Source of the DNA: Burkholderia sp. 9120
GTDB lineage: Bacteria; Pseudomonadota; Gammaproteobacteria; Burkholderiales; Burkholderiaceae
DNA: 64,000 bases
Direction of reading: 5' to 3'
Assembly (NCBI RefSeq): GCF_000745015.1
Contig: NZ_JQNA01000002.1
Coordinates: 992,001 to 1,056,000 of the forward strand
Both the position numbers and the translations under genes were made by a program. The notes beneath the pieces are model-generated. The model worked only from the letters and a program-made list of their open reading frames with translations. It searched no databases and was not told where the DNA came from. Shown piece by piece: positions 36,650-45,909 of this stretch (position 1 is the first letter of the stretch; each line of letters starts with the position of its first letter).

Positions 36650-39477
36650 CACCCATTCTCCGTTGTTGAGGTCGAAGCCCAATCGTTGCTGCAAGGTTGC
36701 TGACCTTTGTTCAATTGCACGAAAGCTTTTTTGGCTGCAGCCTTTCGTCGTGCAAAATCTTTTAATGCTGGATTGATGATTTTGGTTACGCCTTTCACAT
36801 TATTCTGATCAGCTTTTTCGTTTATAGACCGCGTATTCCAAAACCAAGCTGATGAGTCTGCGGCGATAGATGGATCATTTTGGACTTGAGCCGGATCAGT
36901 GACCACATCGTTTCCACTAGCTTGTTTGTACTCTTTATATGTGTCGAGCCATGTCATATGCAACAGGCCACGCCCGCGATAATCTCGCCCTGGGTACTCA
37001 CTATCCCCAAACAGTACTTCTCCGAGGCCGCTGTCATTGTGCGTTAGATGAGTCTTTGAATAGTCTTCTATCTGCGCTGATGTCCATTCAGGATGAGACT
37101 TATGCAGCCCTGCTTTCAGCGCTGAAGGATACGTTGCCCACAAATGGTCTCCATCCGTGTAATTTAGATTCTCACGGAACGCGGTGAATCCACCGCATTC
37201 GACTTCACACTGACCCAAGAAATGCGAGGCGCGGTTACACGTGTTGATTCCGTATTTAATGAAAGCGGTTGTGACCGCCGTAGAAAATTGACCTGCATTA
37301 TCGGTTGTGATATTCGGAAAGATCGCTTTGAGTATCGTCGCAGTGATAGTGAGGTCGCTGCCACAATGCAAACACGTCAGTCCAGCGTTCACATTAAAGT
37401 TGCTGACGAGCCCAATCGGATGGAAATACCACGGCGCGTGGTCTTTCGGAAAGCCCTCAATCCCATTTGCCTGTTCCCACCACTGTAGTTTGCCGATGCG
37501 CTCGAGCTCCGAACTCCAGAGAGATTGCAATGTCCCCATCAGCGGCGACAAAGCTTGCCATTTGCCCAAGCCACCACCCCATTCGCTTTCGTCACGCACG
37601 ATTAGATGTGAGATGGCCTCAGCAAACCAAGGCGTCTGTTGCGCAATCTTCAGTTCCTGCGCAGTGATCGTACCGTCTTTATTCGTGTCGATAGCCCTTT
37701 CCAGCGCTGCGACGAGTGCGCCCTCATTCACGACCGATGCGCTTGGTTCGAACTCGGTCTTTGCTTCGCCTTCGATCAGTTGATCTGTCACGTGCAGATA
37801 CCGCTTCAGCATATCTACCGGTTTGATGCCGCTGTGGTCGATTAGATCAAAACCAGGCCAGTCCCACGGGCCACACATGCGCGTTTGCGCATGCCCCTTT
37901 TCACAGACCCACCCCTGGCGTGTTGCGCCGTCCTTGGTGCCGATGGTGACGTTCCACCAATGCTGTCCCTTGTCGTCCTTGGCAATATTCTCTGCGCCCA
38001 GCTTCTCAAGATCGATACGGCGGAACACATCCCGGAAATCCGCGCCTGGTGCTGACGCGTTTGAAACTTTGAGCGGAAAATCCGTCCAACCCTTCACTAC
38101 GCCATCTGTAACCTTGTTCGCCTGACTTGCATCGACCCATAGCGCGGGGCCAACGTTATGAAGCGGCGCGGGATGCGCTGCCTTGGGTTGAACTTTGATC
38201 CAGCGCGATCCCTGCGCATCCCCAACCGGCACCAGTTTTAAGCCAATCTGTGTCAGCGTCTGGTCTGGGTCAGGCACGGTCATGACAAGCTGTGCGCCTA
38301 CCGAGATTTCAAGAAACGCATTGGCTGGCGGCAATTGCTTTGCGCGCTCGCGGCTGCGGGCAATGAAGTCGGATAGATCAGGTCCAGCAAACGTTTCGAG
38401 GTGCAGCATCGGATGCGTGCGGCCTGGTGGTAACGCGCTCGAATCGGTGTATTCCTGATACTGACCCATATGGCCGATCACTGTGCCCGCAGTGACAGCG
38501 TAAGGTGTCTTGAGCACCACGACTGTGTTGAGCGGCTGCGGATCGGACACGGCATCAAGTTCGTTGATAAACACATAACAGTAAGGTGCGTGAGGCGACA
38601 CACTATGACCGACGGTTGCACTTACCGGCTCGCCGCTTTTGATGCTACTGATTTTTCCCCATCCCTTCTTAACTGGATCGGGAGTCAGGGTCAATTCCGA
38701 TCCGGTTGGCAGCAGACCGATTATTTTCCCGTCAGGCAGATCACGGATATGGATGCCAGTGAGGGGTTGCGGCGTGGCGCTGCTGCCGTCATCCGATTGA
38801 AACGGACTGATCGCATTGGCTGTCTGAAACGGGTTGTCTAGTTCCTGCGACAGCTTCGGCAAGTCCTGTTTGTCCTTCGACTTATCCCCCACCCGGTAGT
38901 AGCGAGAGCCTTCCCAATACAACGGCTCGTCAATCTGCGGCTTGCTTTTGTCGGCGGATTGCTTTGCCGCGTTGTAGCCTTCCAGGTCCATCGTGTGCAT
39001 GTACACGCTGAAAAAGACGAGCGTGTCAGCAGCAGTCTGCTCGGAAGGTTCCGCGGACGCTACGTTGGGCGTGGCTGGCTGCTGTGCCGGTGGCACGGGT
39101 GGCAATTGCAGCTTGTGACGGATCAGAACGAAGCCGGTTGAATAGAGGACAGAGCGGTCGCCTTGATATTTGAGTTCGGGATATTTCGAATCGAGCCGGT
39201 ACGCCACGACTTCGCCATCGGCAATCGCACAGATTCCACCATCCTGCTTCAGTGCAGTCCCGGTCTGCGAATCGAAATGAATGCCTCCGTGCCACAGGCC
39301 GTTCGAACCAAGAGGATAAAAGCCACCCGTGGCATTTCCGAGTGCTTTCATGTACGCCATCGGATCGCCCGCATCGTCCTTGCTTGCAGGAGAGAACGGA
39401 AATGCCCACTTCAGTGGAGTGTAAGCGGGGGGAACAAGTGCTGCAGCCGGTGCCGGATGATTGTGAGAATCTGCCAT
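36646..39477 (-). CDS. T6SS effector: M23-like domain plus GH19-like muramidase domain
   Basis: 943 aa. The N-terminal ~55-360 has an M23/LytM-like pattern (GLWHGGIHFDSQTG, HTM and THPMLHLETF) and an SH3-like stretch. A perfect 12-residue EF-hand loop lies at ~597-608 (DTNKDGTITAQE). The C-terminal ~700-880 is GH19-like (ASHFLGQCEVECGGF with a candidate catalytic Glu, and YRGRGLLHMTW). It probably cuts peptidoglycan peptides and glycans of rival cells. It starts 21 bp after vgrG and overlaps its immunity gene by 4 bp. Confidence 0.8.
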   Translation of the reverse strand: MADSHNHPAPAAALVPPAYTPLKWAFPFSPASKDDAGDPMAYMKALGNATGGFYPLGSNGLWHGGIHFDSQTGTALKQDGGICAIADGEVVAYRLDSKYPELKYQGDRSVLYSTGFVLIRHKLQLPPVPPAQQPATPNVASAEPSEQTAADTLVFFSVYMHTMDLEGYNAAKQSADKSKPQIDEPLYWEGSRYYRVGDKSKDKQDLPKLSQELDNPFQTANAISPFQSDDGSSATPQPLTGIHIRDLPDGKIIGLLPTGSELTLTPDPVKKGWGKISSIKSGEPVSATVGHSVSPHAPYCYVFINELDAVSDPQPLNTVVVLKTPYAVTAGTVIGHMGQYQEYTDSSALPPGRTHPMLHLETFAGPDLSDFIARSRERAKQLPPANAFLEISVGAQLVMTVPDPDQTLTQIGLKLVPVGDAQGSRWIKVQPKAAHPAPLHNVGPALWVDASQANKVTDGVVKGWTDFPLKVSNASAPGADFRDVFRRIDLEKLGAENIAKDDKGQHWWNVTIGTKDGATRQGWVCEKGHAQTRMCGPWDWPGFDLIDHSGIKPVDMLKRYLHVTDQLIEGEAKTEFEPSASVVNEGALVAALERAIDTNKDGTITAQELKIAQQTPWFAEAISHLIVRDESEWGGGLGKWQALSPLMGTLQSLWSSELERIGKLQWWEQANGIEGFPKDHAPWYFHPIGLVSNFNVNAGLTCLHCGSDLTITATILKAIFPNITTDNAGQFSTAVTTAFIKYGINTCNRASHFLGQCEVECGGFTAFRENLNYTDGDHLWATYPSALKAGLHKSHPEWTSAQIEDYSKTHLTHNDSGLGEVLFGDSEYPGRDYRGRGLLHMTWLDTYKEYKQASGNDVVTDPAQVQNDPSIAADSSAWFWNTRSINEKADQNNVKGVTKIINPALKDFARRKAAAKKAFVQLNKGQQPCSNDWASTSTTENGW

Positions 39478-39498
39478 GATTTATTTTGTTCGATGTAA

Positions 39499-42009
39499 TT
39501 ACCCAGAAAACCGCATGCCCCGGCCCCCCTTGTCCGCCACTGGCGTGGCCTGCAACGGATCGCTGATGGCCGCACTTGCCCCGCTCGGTTTGTCCCACGA
39601 TGCACAGCGCTCCAGAATGTGTCCGGTCGTGACGTTCTCGATGCCTGCGCCCTTGATGCTGATGTACGAACCGCCCGCGCCAAGCCACACTTCCGTTTTC
39701 GCCGTCAGAACCAGCCGTCCCGTCGCACTCTCGACCTTGAGATCGAGCTGCGAAAGCAGGTTCATCGCATCGCTGAGCGCCTGGATGTCGATCTTTCCCT
39801 TGCTCGCAATGAGCTTGATGCCCAGGTTCTGCGCGAACAGGCTGATGCCGTCCATCACGCTTGCCAGCAACGATTTGCCCGCCGCAAGAATGACGTTTTT
39901 CCTCGCGACCGTATTGACGTGCTGGTCGGCCGTCAGGTGAATGGACTGCTGCGTGCTCGCCGCAATGCCTTCAGGACTGGACAACACCATGACCGGCTTC
40001 GAAAAACCGTTCGCATTGCCCGTCCCGCCCCCCGCCGTGCGGCCACCCTTGCCGACGGAGGCCGCCACGCTGTGCTGGGTCGCATCGATGAACGTCTTGA
40101 GCGCATCATGCCCATCCTGCAGACTCTCACCCCGGTTCGTCTCGCTCGCCTTCGAGACGGTTTCGAGGACGGCCTCAGCGCCCGCCAATTGCCCGGTCGC
40201 GGCTGTCACGTTCATGGGCTGAGTGGCGACAGGTTGCGTCGAAATGACCATGCCCTGTGCGGCACGCAACGCGCCGTACGCTCCCGACCGCAGATCGAAA
40301 CCGGTCCCGATAAACGCGCCGCGCGTGTTATCCGTGTGCTGGATCAGATACCCCATATGGAGGCCGGTGCTGTAACTCGTCGAGTACAGGCTCAACCGGT
40401 TCTGTCCGCTGGCGTCGTCCATCAGGAATTCGTTGAAGCCGTCGCCGCCGTACTCCTTCGAGCGATGACCGGAGAACAGGCCATGCGAGTGAAACGCCGG
40501 CTTCGTCGCGCCGCCATGCAGCCTCGAAATGATCACCGGACGGTCGCAATCGCCATTCACAAAGCCCACCAGCACTTCGTCGCCCTTGCGCAGCGCAAAA
40601 TGACCGCCACGCTGACTGCCCGCATCGGGCATGGCGGCGCGTATCCACGCCGACGCGCGTTCGTCGCGGCCCTTGCGACTCCACGTCAGCCAGACCTTCG
40701 AGCGATTCAGCGAATCGGTGAAAATTTCTTCGTTATCTGGTGTGCCGACGATGCCCGTCTGCAGATGCATCTCGGGCTTGTGATGTCTGAACGGACTGCG
40801 GAACGGCACGCGACGTCGCTGCGCCTCAATCTCAACCTGGAAAAATCCTGCGCTGCCATCCGTGTGGCGAACAGTCGATCCAGCGCCCGCTGTCCGCGCC
40901 TGTTCAACCTCGGCCCGCAGACTCCCCGGGAACTGCGCGACGGCTTCGATGCCCGGCACATTGTTCTGTATCAGCCAGTCGACGGCGATGATCGCCATCT
41001 CGCGCTCGACCTCCGGCTCGCTGTCGTGAACGGGATGACCATCGAGCCGGTACCAGTAGCCGGGCAGTGCGCATCGCAGGCTGCCGACGCCGAAATACCG
41101 TTTCGAGCGGCTTGCCATTTCCTCCGCGAGAATGCGCGCCTGCGTGTCGCCCATCGCGCTATCCGACCACGAGTAGCCGCCTGTATAGATATAGTTCTCG
41201 CCCTGCGCGGGCAGTTCATCCTGACTGAATGCCGGAGAGCTGATTTCCTTTGGCTGGTCGGGCTGCATGTAGTCGAAGGTGTTCGTCGTGATCGATGCGC
41301 TTTGCGAATCCTGCTGTTCGCTCCACTGGTTCAGCCCATCGAATTCCACGTTGGTGGCCGAGCGGCTGAACGTCACTACCTGCGTGGGCAACTGCGGCAC
41401 AAAGTACAGATCGTCCGTGATAACGACGGTATGAGACTGGCCATCGCTCGCGAATTCGAAGCGTGGAAAGATGCCGACCTCTTCCATGCTCCTGTGGACA
41501 AAGTTCCAATCGTCCTCCCACTGGACCCGTTGCGAATACGAGCGGATCGGCGAGCGCAGATCGAAGCGATACTGGCCCTGCGCCTGCGGGGTCTTGGCGA
41601 ACACATCGGCGAGAATCTGCCTGCCGTCAGCTTCCTGCCAGTCGCGGCAGTCACTGCTGAGCTTGAGGAAGCTGAGCCATGACGAAAACTGAATCTGGTA
41701 GTAGGTCACTGGCCCATCACTTCCCAGACGGCGGGCATGCTGCACGTAGCCGTGGATCGGCATATAGCTGCCGTCGTTCTGCTGAATCCAGAGTGTGACC
41801 GGTTTCAGCACGAGCGCGCCGAGCTTGATCTTTTCACCGTGAGCCGACACGGCATCAACAGTGAATTCGAAATTGCCCCCGAGGCGAGCCGAACCTTTCA
41901 CGTACATCGGTACGAGCCAGTCCTGGCCAAGCGGCGTGTCGAGTTTGTTAAGCCGCCCCAACTGCGTGTACCCGGCGCGCAACGCGCCCTGCAGCACTTC
42001 GTAAGCCAT
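39499..42009 (-). CDS. vgrG: T6SS spike protein VgrG (TssI)
   Basis: 836 aa. The N-terminus LQGALRAGYTQLGRLNKLDTPLG, the gp27-like domain (IHGYVQHARRLGSDG), the gp5 OB-fold region (VWLTWSRKGRDERASAWIRAAMPDAGSQRG, GDEVLVGFVNGDCDRPVI) and a C-terminal DUF2345 repeat (VILAAGKSLLASVMDGISLFAQ) are in order. I start at 42009 because MAYEVLQGALRAG has the length of the usual MN-type VgrG N-terminus. It heads a vgrG-effector-immunity-PAAR operon; the structural T6SS genes must be elsewhere. Confidence 0.93.
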   Translation of the reverse strand: MAYEVLQGALRAGYTQLGRLNKLDTPLGQDWLVPMYVKGSARLGGNFEFTVDAVSAHGEKIKLGALVLKPVTLWIQQNDGSYMPIHGYVQHARRLGSDGPVTYYQIQFSSWLSFLKLSSDCRDWQEADGRQILADVFAKTPQAQGQYRFDLRSPIRSYSQRVQWEDDWNFVHRSMEEVGIFPRFEFASDGQSHTVVITDDLYFVPQLPTQVVTFSRSATNVEFDGLNQWSEQQDSQSASITTNTFDYMQPDQPKEISSPAFSQDELPAQGENYIYTGGYSWSDSAMGDTQARILAEEMASRSKRYFGVGSLRCALPGYWYRLDGHPVHDSEPEVEREMAIIAVDWLIQNNVPGIEAVAQFPGSLRAEVEQARTAGAGSTVRHTDGSAGFFQVEIEAQRRRVPFRSPFRHHKPEMHLQTGIVGTPDNEEIFTDSLNRSKVWLTWSRKGRDERASAWIRAAMPDAGSQRGGHFALRKGDEVLVGFVNGDCDRPVIISRLHGGATKPAFHSHGLFSGHRSKEYGGDGFNEFLMDDASGQNRLSLYSTSYSTGLHMGYLIQHTDNTRGAFIGTGFDLRSGAYGALRAAQGMVISTQPVATQPMNVTAATGQLAGAEAVLETVSKASETNRGESLQDGHDALKTFIDATQHSVAASVGKGGRTAGGGTGNANGFSKPVMVLSSPEGIAASTQQSIHLTADQHVNTVARKNVILAAGKSLLASVMDGISLFAQNLGIKLIASKGKIDIQALSDAMNLLSQLDLKVESATGRLVLTAKTEVWLGAGGSYISIKGAGIENVTTGHILERCASWDKPSGASAAISDPLQATPVADKGGRGMRFSG

Positions 42010-42491
42010 GCGGAACCCCGTGTATGGAAAACGCATACGGCCGCCACTCAAAGCGGGGCGGCCTGTTCACTTCGCTATTGACTGCATCTGGAGAACGAAG
42101 CCTTCGAACATCGAAGGTGCCGTTAAATTCACCGGAAAGGAAAAGACGAACCTAAACCTTATACCCTCTTAACTTTGATTATCCATTTCGCATAAAATGT
42201 AAATCAGGCGGCATCATCAGCATATTGGCGACGCACGCGATTTTACCTGAATCAATAGCCCGCGCCATATCGGCGCGATGTCAAATCCTGTCAGATGATG
42301 AATGCAATCGAATTCAGGACGGATACATCAGGTCATTTTTTTGACAGAAAAATCCCGGACACGTATCTGTGCGTCTCCTTAAAGCCTTGATAATTTAGCC
42401 ACTGGAAAACAGGCTTGCACCCAGCCCAGCCAAAGGTGAAAGACGGATGCACTGACAAGCCAAGCAACAACCCAACATCAAGGGAAAAAGC
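42010..42491. other. Spacer upstream of vgrG
   Basis: About 480 bp between divergent vgrG and the 42492 gene. It is AT-rich around 42100-42350 with no convincing gene. It must contain both promoters. Confidence 0.5.
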
Positions 42492-43361
42492 ATGAATGTA
42501 TTCAAGTTGCGGCAAGGGGAACATGGCAGCCAAACGTTGACTGCTGTGAACTTTCACTTCGCGACCAGCAAGAAGTACCCATGGTATCAAGACCGCGCAG
42601 GCCAGATAAGGCACTACGCAGTCTGCCCGGAGTGCGACAACCCGATTCATATCGTCAATCTCGACGTTGCCAGGAAGGTCGACAACGAGGGACGTAACTT
42701 GCCGCTTTACGCCAAGCACGCGTTGGGCAACATTGAAGGGATTGGTACATTCGACTCCGAAGCCTACGAGGACTGCTCTCTCGCGAACCCGAAATCACTT
42801 AACGGTACAGACAAGACGCGCCGACCTGGCAAAGCGGTATCAGAGATTCTGGAGGTACTCCGTGATCATGCGGATGCGCTTCACTACATGATCGAACAGT
42901 TCCTCGGCGCGTCCGTTTCAAATGAACTTTACGGCTCAATACTTCGACAGTTTCACAAGCATGAAGGCTATCTCTATCGAGCTGTCAGCACGTCCAACCT
43001 GCCTTACGCGCTGCTGTATATGGCAGGAAGCCTAAGCACCTACGGTTGTTTCCCACAACCGGAATCGGTCTGGACCCGAGCACTGGCCCACAGCGCGCAT
43101 TTCGAGATGGGAAAGTGGGGCATCAAGCGGAAGTCCGATTCGAAAGCGCAACTGCGCTTTTTCGTAACCGACCATGCGATCAAAAACTCGCAGAGCGGAC
43201 ATGAACAAAAGATGACGCTGGTGATTGAGGAGGAGTATTCCGGTGAGAGAAAGCGCCTGCTCGCGCAAAGTCAGTCAATCGAAATTCAGCGTTTCCGCAA
43301 CATGCTTTCCAAGCGAATGCGCCTTCGAGAGATCGCGTGTAAGGAGTTCGAACCTCTGTAA
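42492..43361 (+). CDS. Unknown protein next to the reverse transcriptase
   Basis: 289 aa with a CPECDNPIHIVNLD knuckle near residue ~46, a possible zinc site, and a mixed alpha/beta body. It is convergent with the RT gene (36 bp between stops). It is not coupled to the RT, and related single-gene DRT systems work alone, so I treat it as a neighbour. No family recognised. Confidence 0.6.
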   Translation: MNVFKLRQGEHGSQTLTAVNFHFATSKKYPWYQDRAGQIRHYAVCPECDNPIHIVNLDVARKVDNEGRNLPLYAKHALGNIEGIGTFDSEAYEDCSLANPKSLNGTDKTRRPGKAVSEILEVLRDHADALHYMIEQFLGASVSNELYGSILRQFHKHEGYLYRAVSTSNLPYALLYMAGSLSTYGCFPQPESVWTRALAHSAHFEMGKWGIKRKSDSKAQLRFFVTDHAIKNSQSGHEQKMTLVIEEEYSGERKRLLAQSQSIEIQRFRNMLSKRMRLREIACKEFEPL

Positions 43362-43397
43362 AATTTCGATAGACGATGCACACTATCTGATGTGCTT

Positions 43398-44669
43398 TTA
43401 CTCCATTTGCTTCCGGAGCCGCTTCCATAGTGGCTTAACTTGTCGCTTTATAGTTTTTTCGCCAAGAATATTTGAGGCACGCAAGGCATACGAAACGAAG
43501 TTACGTCGTCCGAGATAAGAGTACCGCCTATATAACTTGCCCTTGTATAGTGGTCTCGCCGCTTCGCCTCGCTCCTCGCGCAAATCATTTCGCGTGCGCA
43601 TGGTCACGCGTGCAAGACGTACGCCGCGCCTCATTCGCTCTGAATACCGCGCCAATGATGCGGAACGAAGCGAAACTTGCTGACCGTCAAAGATAAAACC
43701 CAGATATTGAAGCGGCCTATCGGCTTCCAGTCTGCCAGATGTTGACGTGAAAAAACGTTCCTCGGTCTTCTTGGGATGTAATGGCAATTCATAGAGGCTG
43801 GCAAGTTCACCGGCTAACTTCATAAACTCCTTCCCCTTGCCCTCGGGCGCAATGATGAGCATGTCGTCGCAGTAGCGAAAGTACTTGCCACCGGACGGGG
43901 AGAGAGCGGTCCACATTGCCTGATCAAAGCCCGTCATGTAGATGTTCGACAAGAGCGCGCTTATGGGTGAACCCTGCGGAATTCCTTTCGGTACTACGTT
44001 ACGCTCAATCAGACCACAAGCACGAACCACATTGCGGAAAACGTCAGGCTCGCAAATCCGAGCGCCAGCGCGACGGGGATTGTTAAATGAAATGCCTAAT
44101 ACTTTGTAAAGATTCCGCTTGTCTACCCAAGTGAAACGGGTGAGCGACTTGAATACGTTATAGTGATCGGGAGGAAGGTTCTTGCCGCCAAGCATTGTCG
44201 CCCAGCTCGCTTTTAGTATCTTGTGATCTAAATTTCCGAAAAAATCGCTAATGTCGGCGCAGATCACGTCCGCGCCGCCCATCAATTTGATTGCATCGAA
44301 TGCTTCCTTCGCAAACTCAATGTTGCTCTTTCCGAGCCTCCGAAAAGCGAGTACCGAAGGCTGGTATTCAACTTCGCGAAGATACTCTTCGTAGCGCTCG
44401 CTTAATAGCGATGCATAGTGCGCGTAAATATGGCTATCCACATGCGAAGCATAACTTACCGGCCGCTCCTTCGGGATAACCACTAAGCGTTTATGAACTT
44501 TGTCCCACTTTACCTTGTGGCTTTTAACGATAAAGCGAATGAATGGATAAAAAGCGTGACGCGTCACCACCTCCGGATTACAGGCGATGGCGGCCGCGGC
44601 ATTCTCGCTAATCGGCAAATCGAAATGTAGATATCTTCGGCGTTTAAACCACCCGACAGCTTTGCTCAT
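43398..44669 (-). CDS. Defence-associated reverse transcriptase, DRT2-like
   Basis: A 423-aa RT. Motif A is CADISDFFGNLDH (D139), QGSPISALLSNIY is the finger motif at 232-244, and the catalytic YCDD is at 266-269. The opening RRYLHFDLPI and RPVSYASHVDSHIYAHY recall the UG2/DRT2 defence RTs, which are single proteins of ~420 aa. No maturase/endonuclease domain or intron ends are seen, so a group II intron is unlikely. A structured ~260-nt region with its own promoter lies directly upstream, the expected position of a DRT2 template RNA. DRT subgroup is by recall. Confidence 0.8.
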   Translation of the reverse strand: MSKAVGWFKRRRYLHFDLPISENAAAAIACNPEVVTRHAFYPFIRFIVKSHKVKWDKVHKRLVVIPKERPVSYASHVDSHIYAHYASLLSERYEEYLREVEYQPSVLAFRRLGKSNIEFAKEAFDAIKLMGGADVICADISDFFGNLDHKILKASWATMLGGKNLPPDHYNVFKSLTRFTWVDKRNLYKVLGISFNNPRRAGARICEPDVFRNVVRACGLIERNVVPKGIPQGSPISALLSNIYMTGFDQAMWTALSPSGGKYFRYCDDMLIIAPEGKGKEFMKLAGELASLYELPLHPKKTEERFFTSTSGRLEADRPLQYLGFIFDGQQVSLRSASLARYSERMRRGVRLARVTMRTRNDLREERGEAARPLYKGKLYRRYSYLGRRNFVSYALRASNILGEKTIKRQVKPLWKRLRKQME

Positions 44670-44681
44670 TCGATTTACCTA

Positions 44682-44944
44682 GCAAACCGGGGAGACGACG
44701 GTTGGCGGCATTCCAATAACCGCCTCCCCGGATATACAGCAATGTTCTTCACATTATCTCACTCAGCTTAAAAACCGAGCTTTGGCCGCTAATGTTAGAA
44801 ATGAAGTATCATGTCAGTATCGACGTAGAGGTCCGTATGACGGAGATCATAGTCTATGCGTTATCAGCGCTGCGTCTCTGCTCTTGGAGCCGTTCGGCGT
44901 GGCTTGACAACCTGTCACTTTCCTCTCCAGCATATCCGAAGAGC
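44682..44944 (-). ncRNA. Candidate template ncRNA of the DRT system
   Basis: The transcript would start just after the promoter at 44951-44979 and run to the RT gene. The 5' end gctctt (44944-44939) pairs with aagagc (44885-44880), enclosing a tgaca/tgtca hairpin at 44917-44905. The 3' end is a strong stem ccggggag (44731-44724) with ctccccgg (44694-44687) around an inner ccgcc/ggcgg stem (44724-44720 with 44708-44704; the stems meet at 44724). Its antisense strand is stop-free for its central length. Size and position match the DRT2 RNA; not proven. Confidence 0.55.
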
Positions 44945-44950
44945 GTAATT

Positions 44951-44979
44951 AATATAAATGACACTCTTCCGCTACGCAA
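44951..44979 (-). promoter_or_regulatory. Promoter of the candidate DRT ncRNA
   Basis: ttgcgt (44979-44974) and tatatt (44956-44951) are separated by exactly 17 bp, a good sigma-70 match. The predicted +1, near 44944, coincides with the start of the first RNA stem. Confidence 0.55.
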
Positions 44980-45103
44980 GTGCGACATTGAAATACTACA
45001 GGGGCGTGTTGGGCACTTCCGAAAAGGTTGGGGGTAACGTTCAAATGTCGGTTCTTGTCCGCTGAACTTTGTTCCGCGCGCGTGAAGATCGTTACATCAG
45101 GGC

Positions 45104-45138
45104 GACGCAAGGAGGCTGTTGAATAGCCTACTTGCGTC
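45104..45138. repeat. Strong inverted repeat upstream of the DRT locus
   Basis: gacgcaag (45104-45111) pairs with cttgcgtc (45131-45138) and aggct (45113-45117) with agcct (45125-45129) around a 7-nt loop; single unpaired bases on each side oppose one another. No T-tract. Could be a structural RNA element or a protein site. Confidence 0.4.
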
Positions 45139-45293
45139 ACGCATAGACCATCTCTATCCGGTCTTGTTCTGCGGATTGATCTATTTCGCATATTTTGGTT
45201 GTACGCGTCGACATGTGAGCAAAGATGCCGGATTGACCTGCGTTGTATAGTCGGCAAGCTGACCGCGAACAGCTTATCGCGGTGGGCACGAAG

Positions 45294-45315
45294 AGCACCC
45301 ATTGGGTGCTTTATT
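45294..45315 (+). terminator. Terminator-like hairpin just before the EcoRII-N-like gene
   Basis: agcaccc (45294-45300), a 3-nt loop and gggtgct (45304-45310), followed by ttatt. It ends ~20 bp before the gene's start codon, so it may end an upstream transcript or act as an attenuator. The region 44947-45331 otherwise shows no gene. Confidence 0.4.
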
Positions 45316-45331
45316 GGCGGGGAGATGACAG

Positions 45332-45742
45332 ATGAGCGATAGACCAATTGTCCTGAGAAACGCCTGCATCAAGCTGCTTTCGGCAACCGAAGCCGACCCG
45401 AGGAAGTCCCATCAACATGAGTTCAACGGTGTCGCGCAGCTTGAGCTGATATTTGGCGAGGATGGCTTTGAACGAGAAGCCGTGTTCTCCTTGAGAGGCG
45501 AGGCCATCGCCGACAGAGCAAAAGTCACTTGGTACGATGCCAGGAGGAAGCATCCAACGCGATCCGAGCACCGGTTTTATTTTCGGGAGAATAAGGTGAT
45601 GGCCCGTGCCCGTGAGGGGGACAACATCCTAATCGGATTCGACAACACAAACGAACTGCATTGCGTGCTGATACCAAGCGGGGCGAGCGGCTACCGGAAC
45701 GACGTTTCCGGCTGGGAAGTTACGACTGACGTGAACGCCTGA
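45332..45742 (+). CDS. Orphan EcoRII-N-like DNA-binding domain protein
   Basis: 136 aa: RAKVTWYDARRKHPTRSEHRFYF resembles ARAIYYNSRxxGKTRNEKRIT of the EcoRII restriction enzyme N-terminal effector-binding (B3-like pseudobarrel) domain. The catalytic C-terminal domain is absent, and no methyltransferase is nearby. It may be a remnant, or a standalone regulator or adaptor. The start follows ggggagatgacag. Confidence 0.5.
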   Translation: MSDRPIVLRNACIKLLSATEADPRKSHQHEFNGVAQLELIFGEDGFEREAVFSLRGEAIADRAKVTWYDARRKHPTRSEHRFYFRENKVMARAREGDNILIGFDNTNELHCVLIPSGASGYRNDVSGWEVTTDVNA

Positions 45743-45909
45743 TTTCTCCTCCGGCAAATCCGCGTCGAATAGATTTATTTAGTACACAGCAGTCGTAGTG
45801 TCGACAGCAGTAGTGACGCTAGGCCGCTTTGTTTGGTGCTGACGCGTTCTTGCGTCGTCTGACGCTGAAAAGTGGTAGTAAGTCATTGTAGACGCGCCCC
45901 GTTCCCTTG

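Noticed and set aside
43398..44669. Group II intron carrying this reverse transcriptase
   Set aside because: No maturase (X), D or HNH domain follows the RT, and no intron 5' gugyg or domain V structure is seen at the ends. The upstream RNA and sequence motifs fit DRT better.
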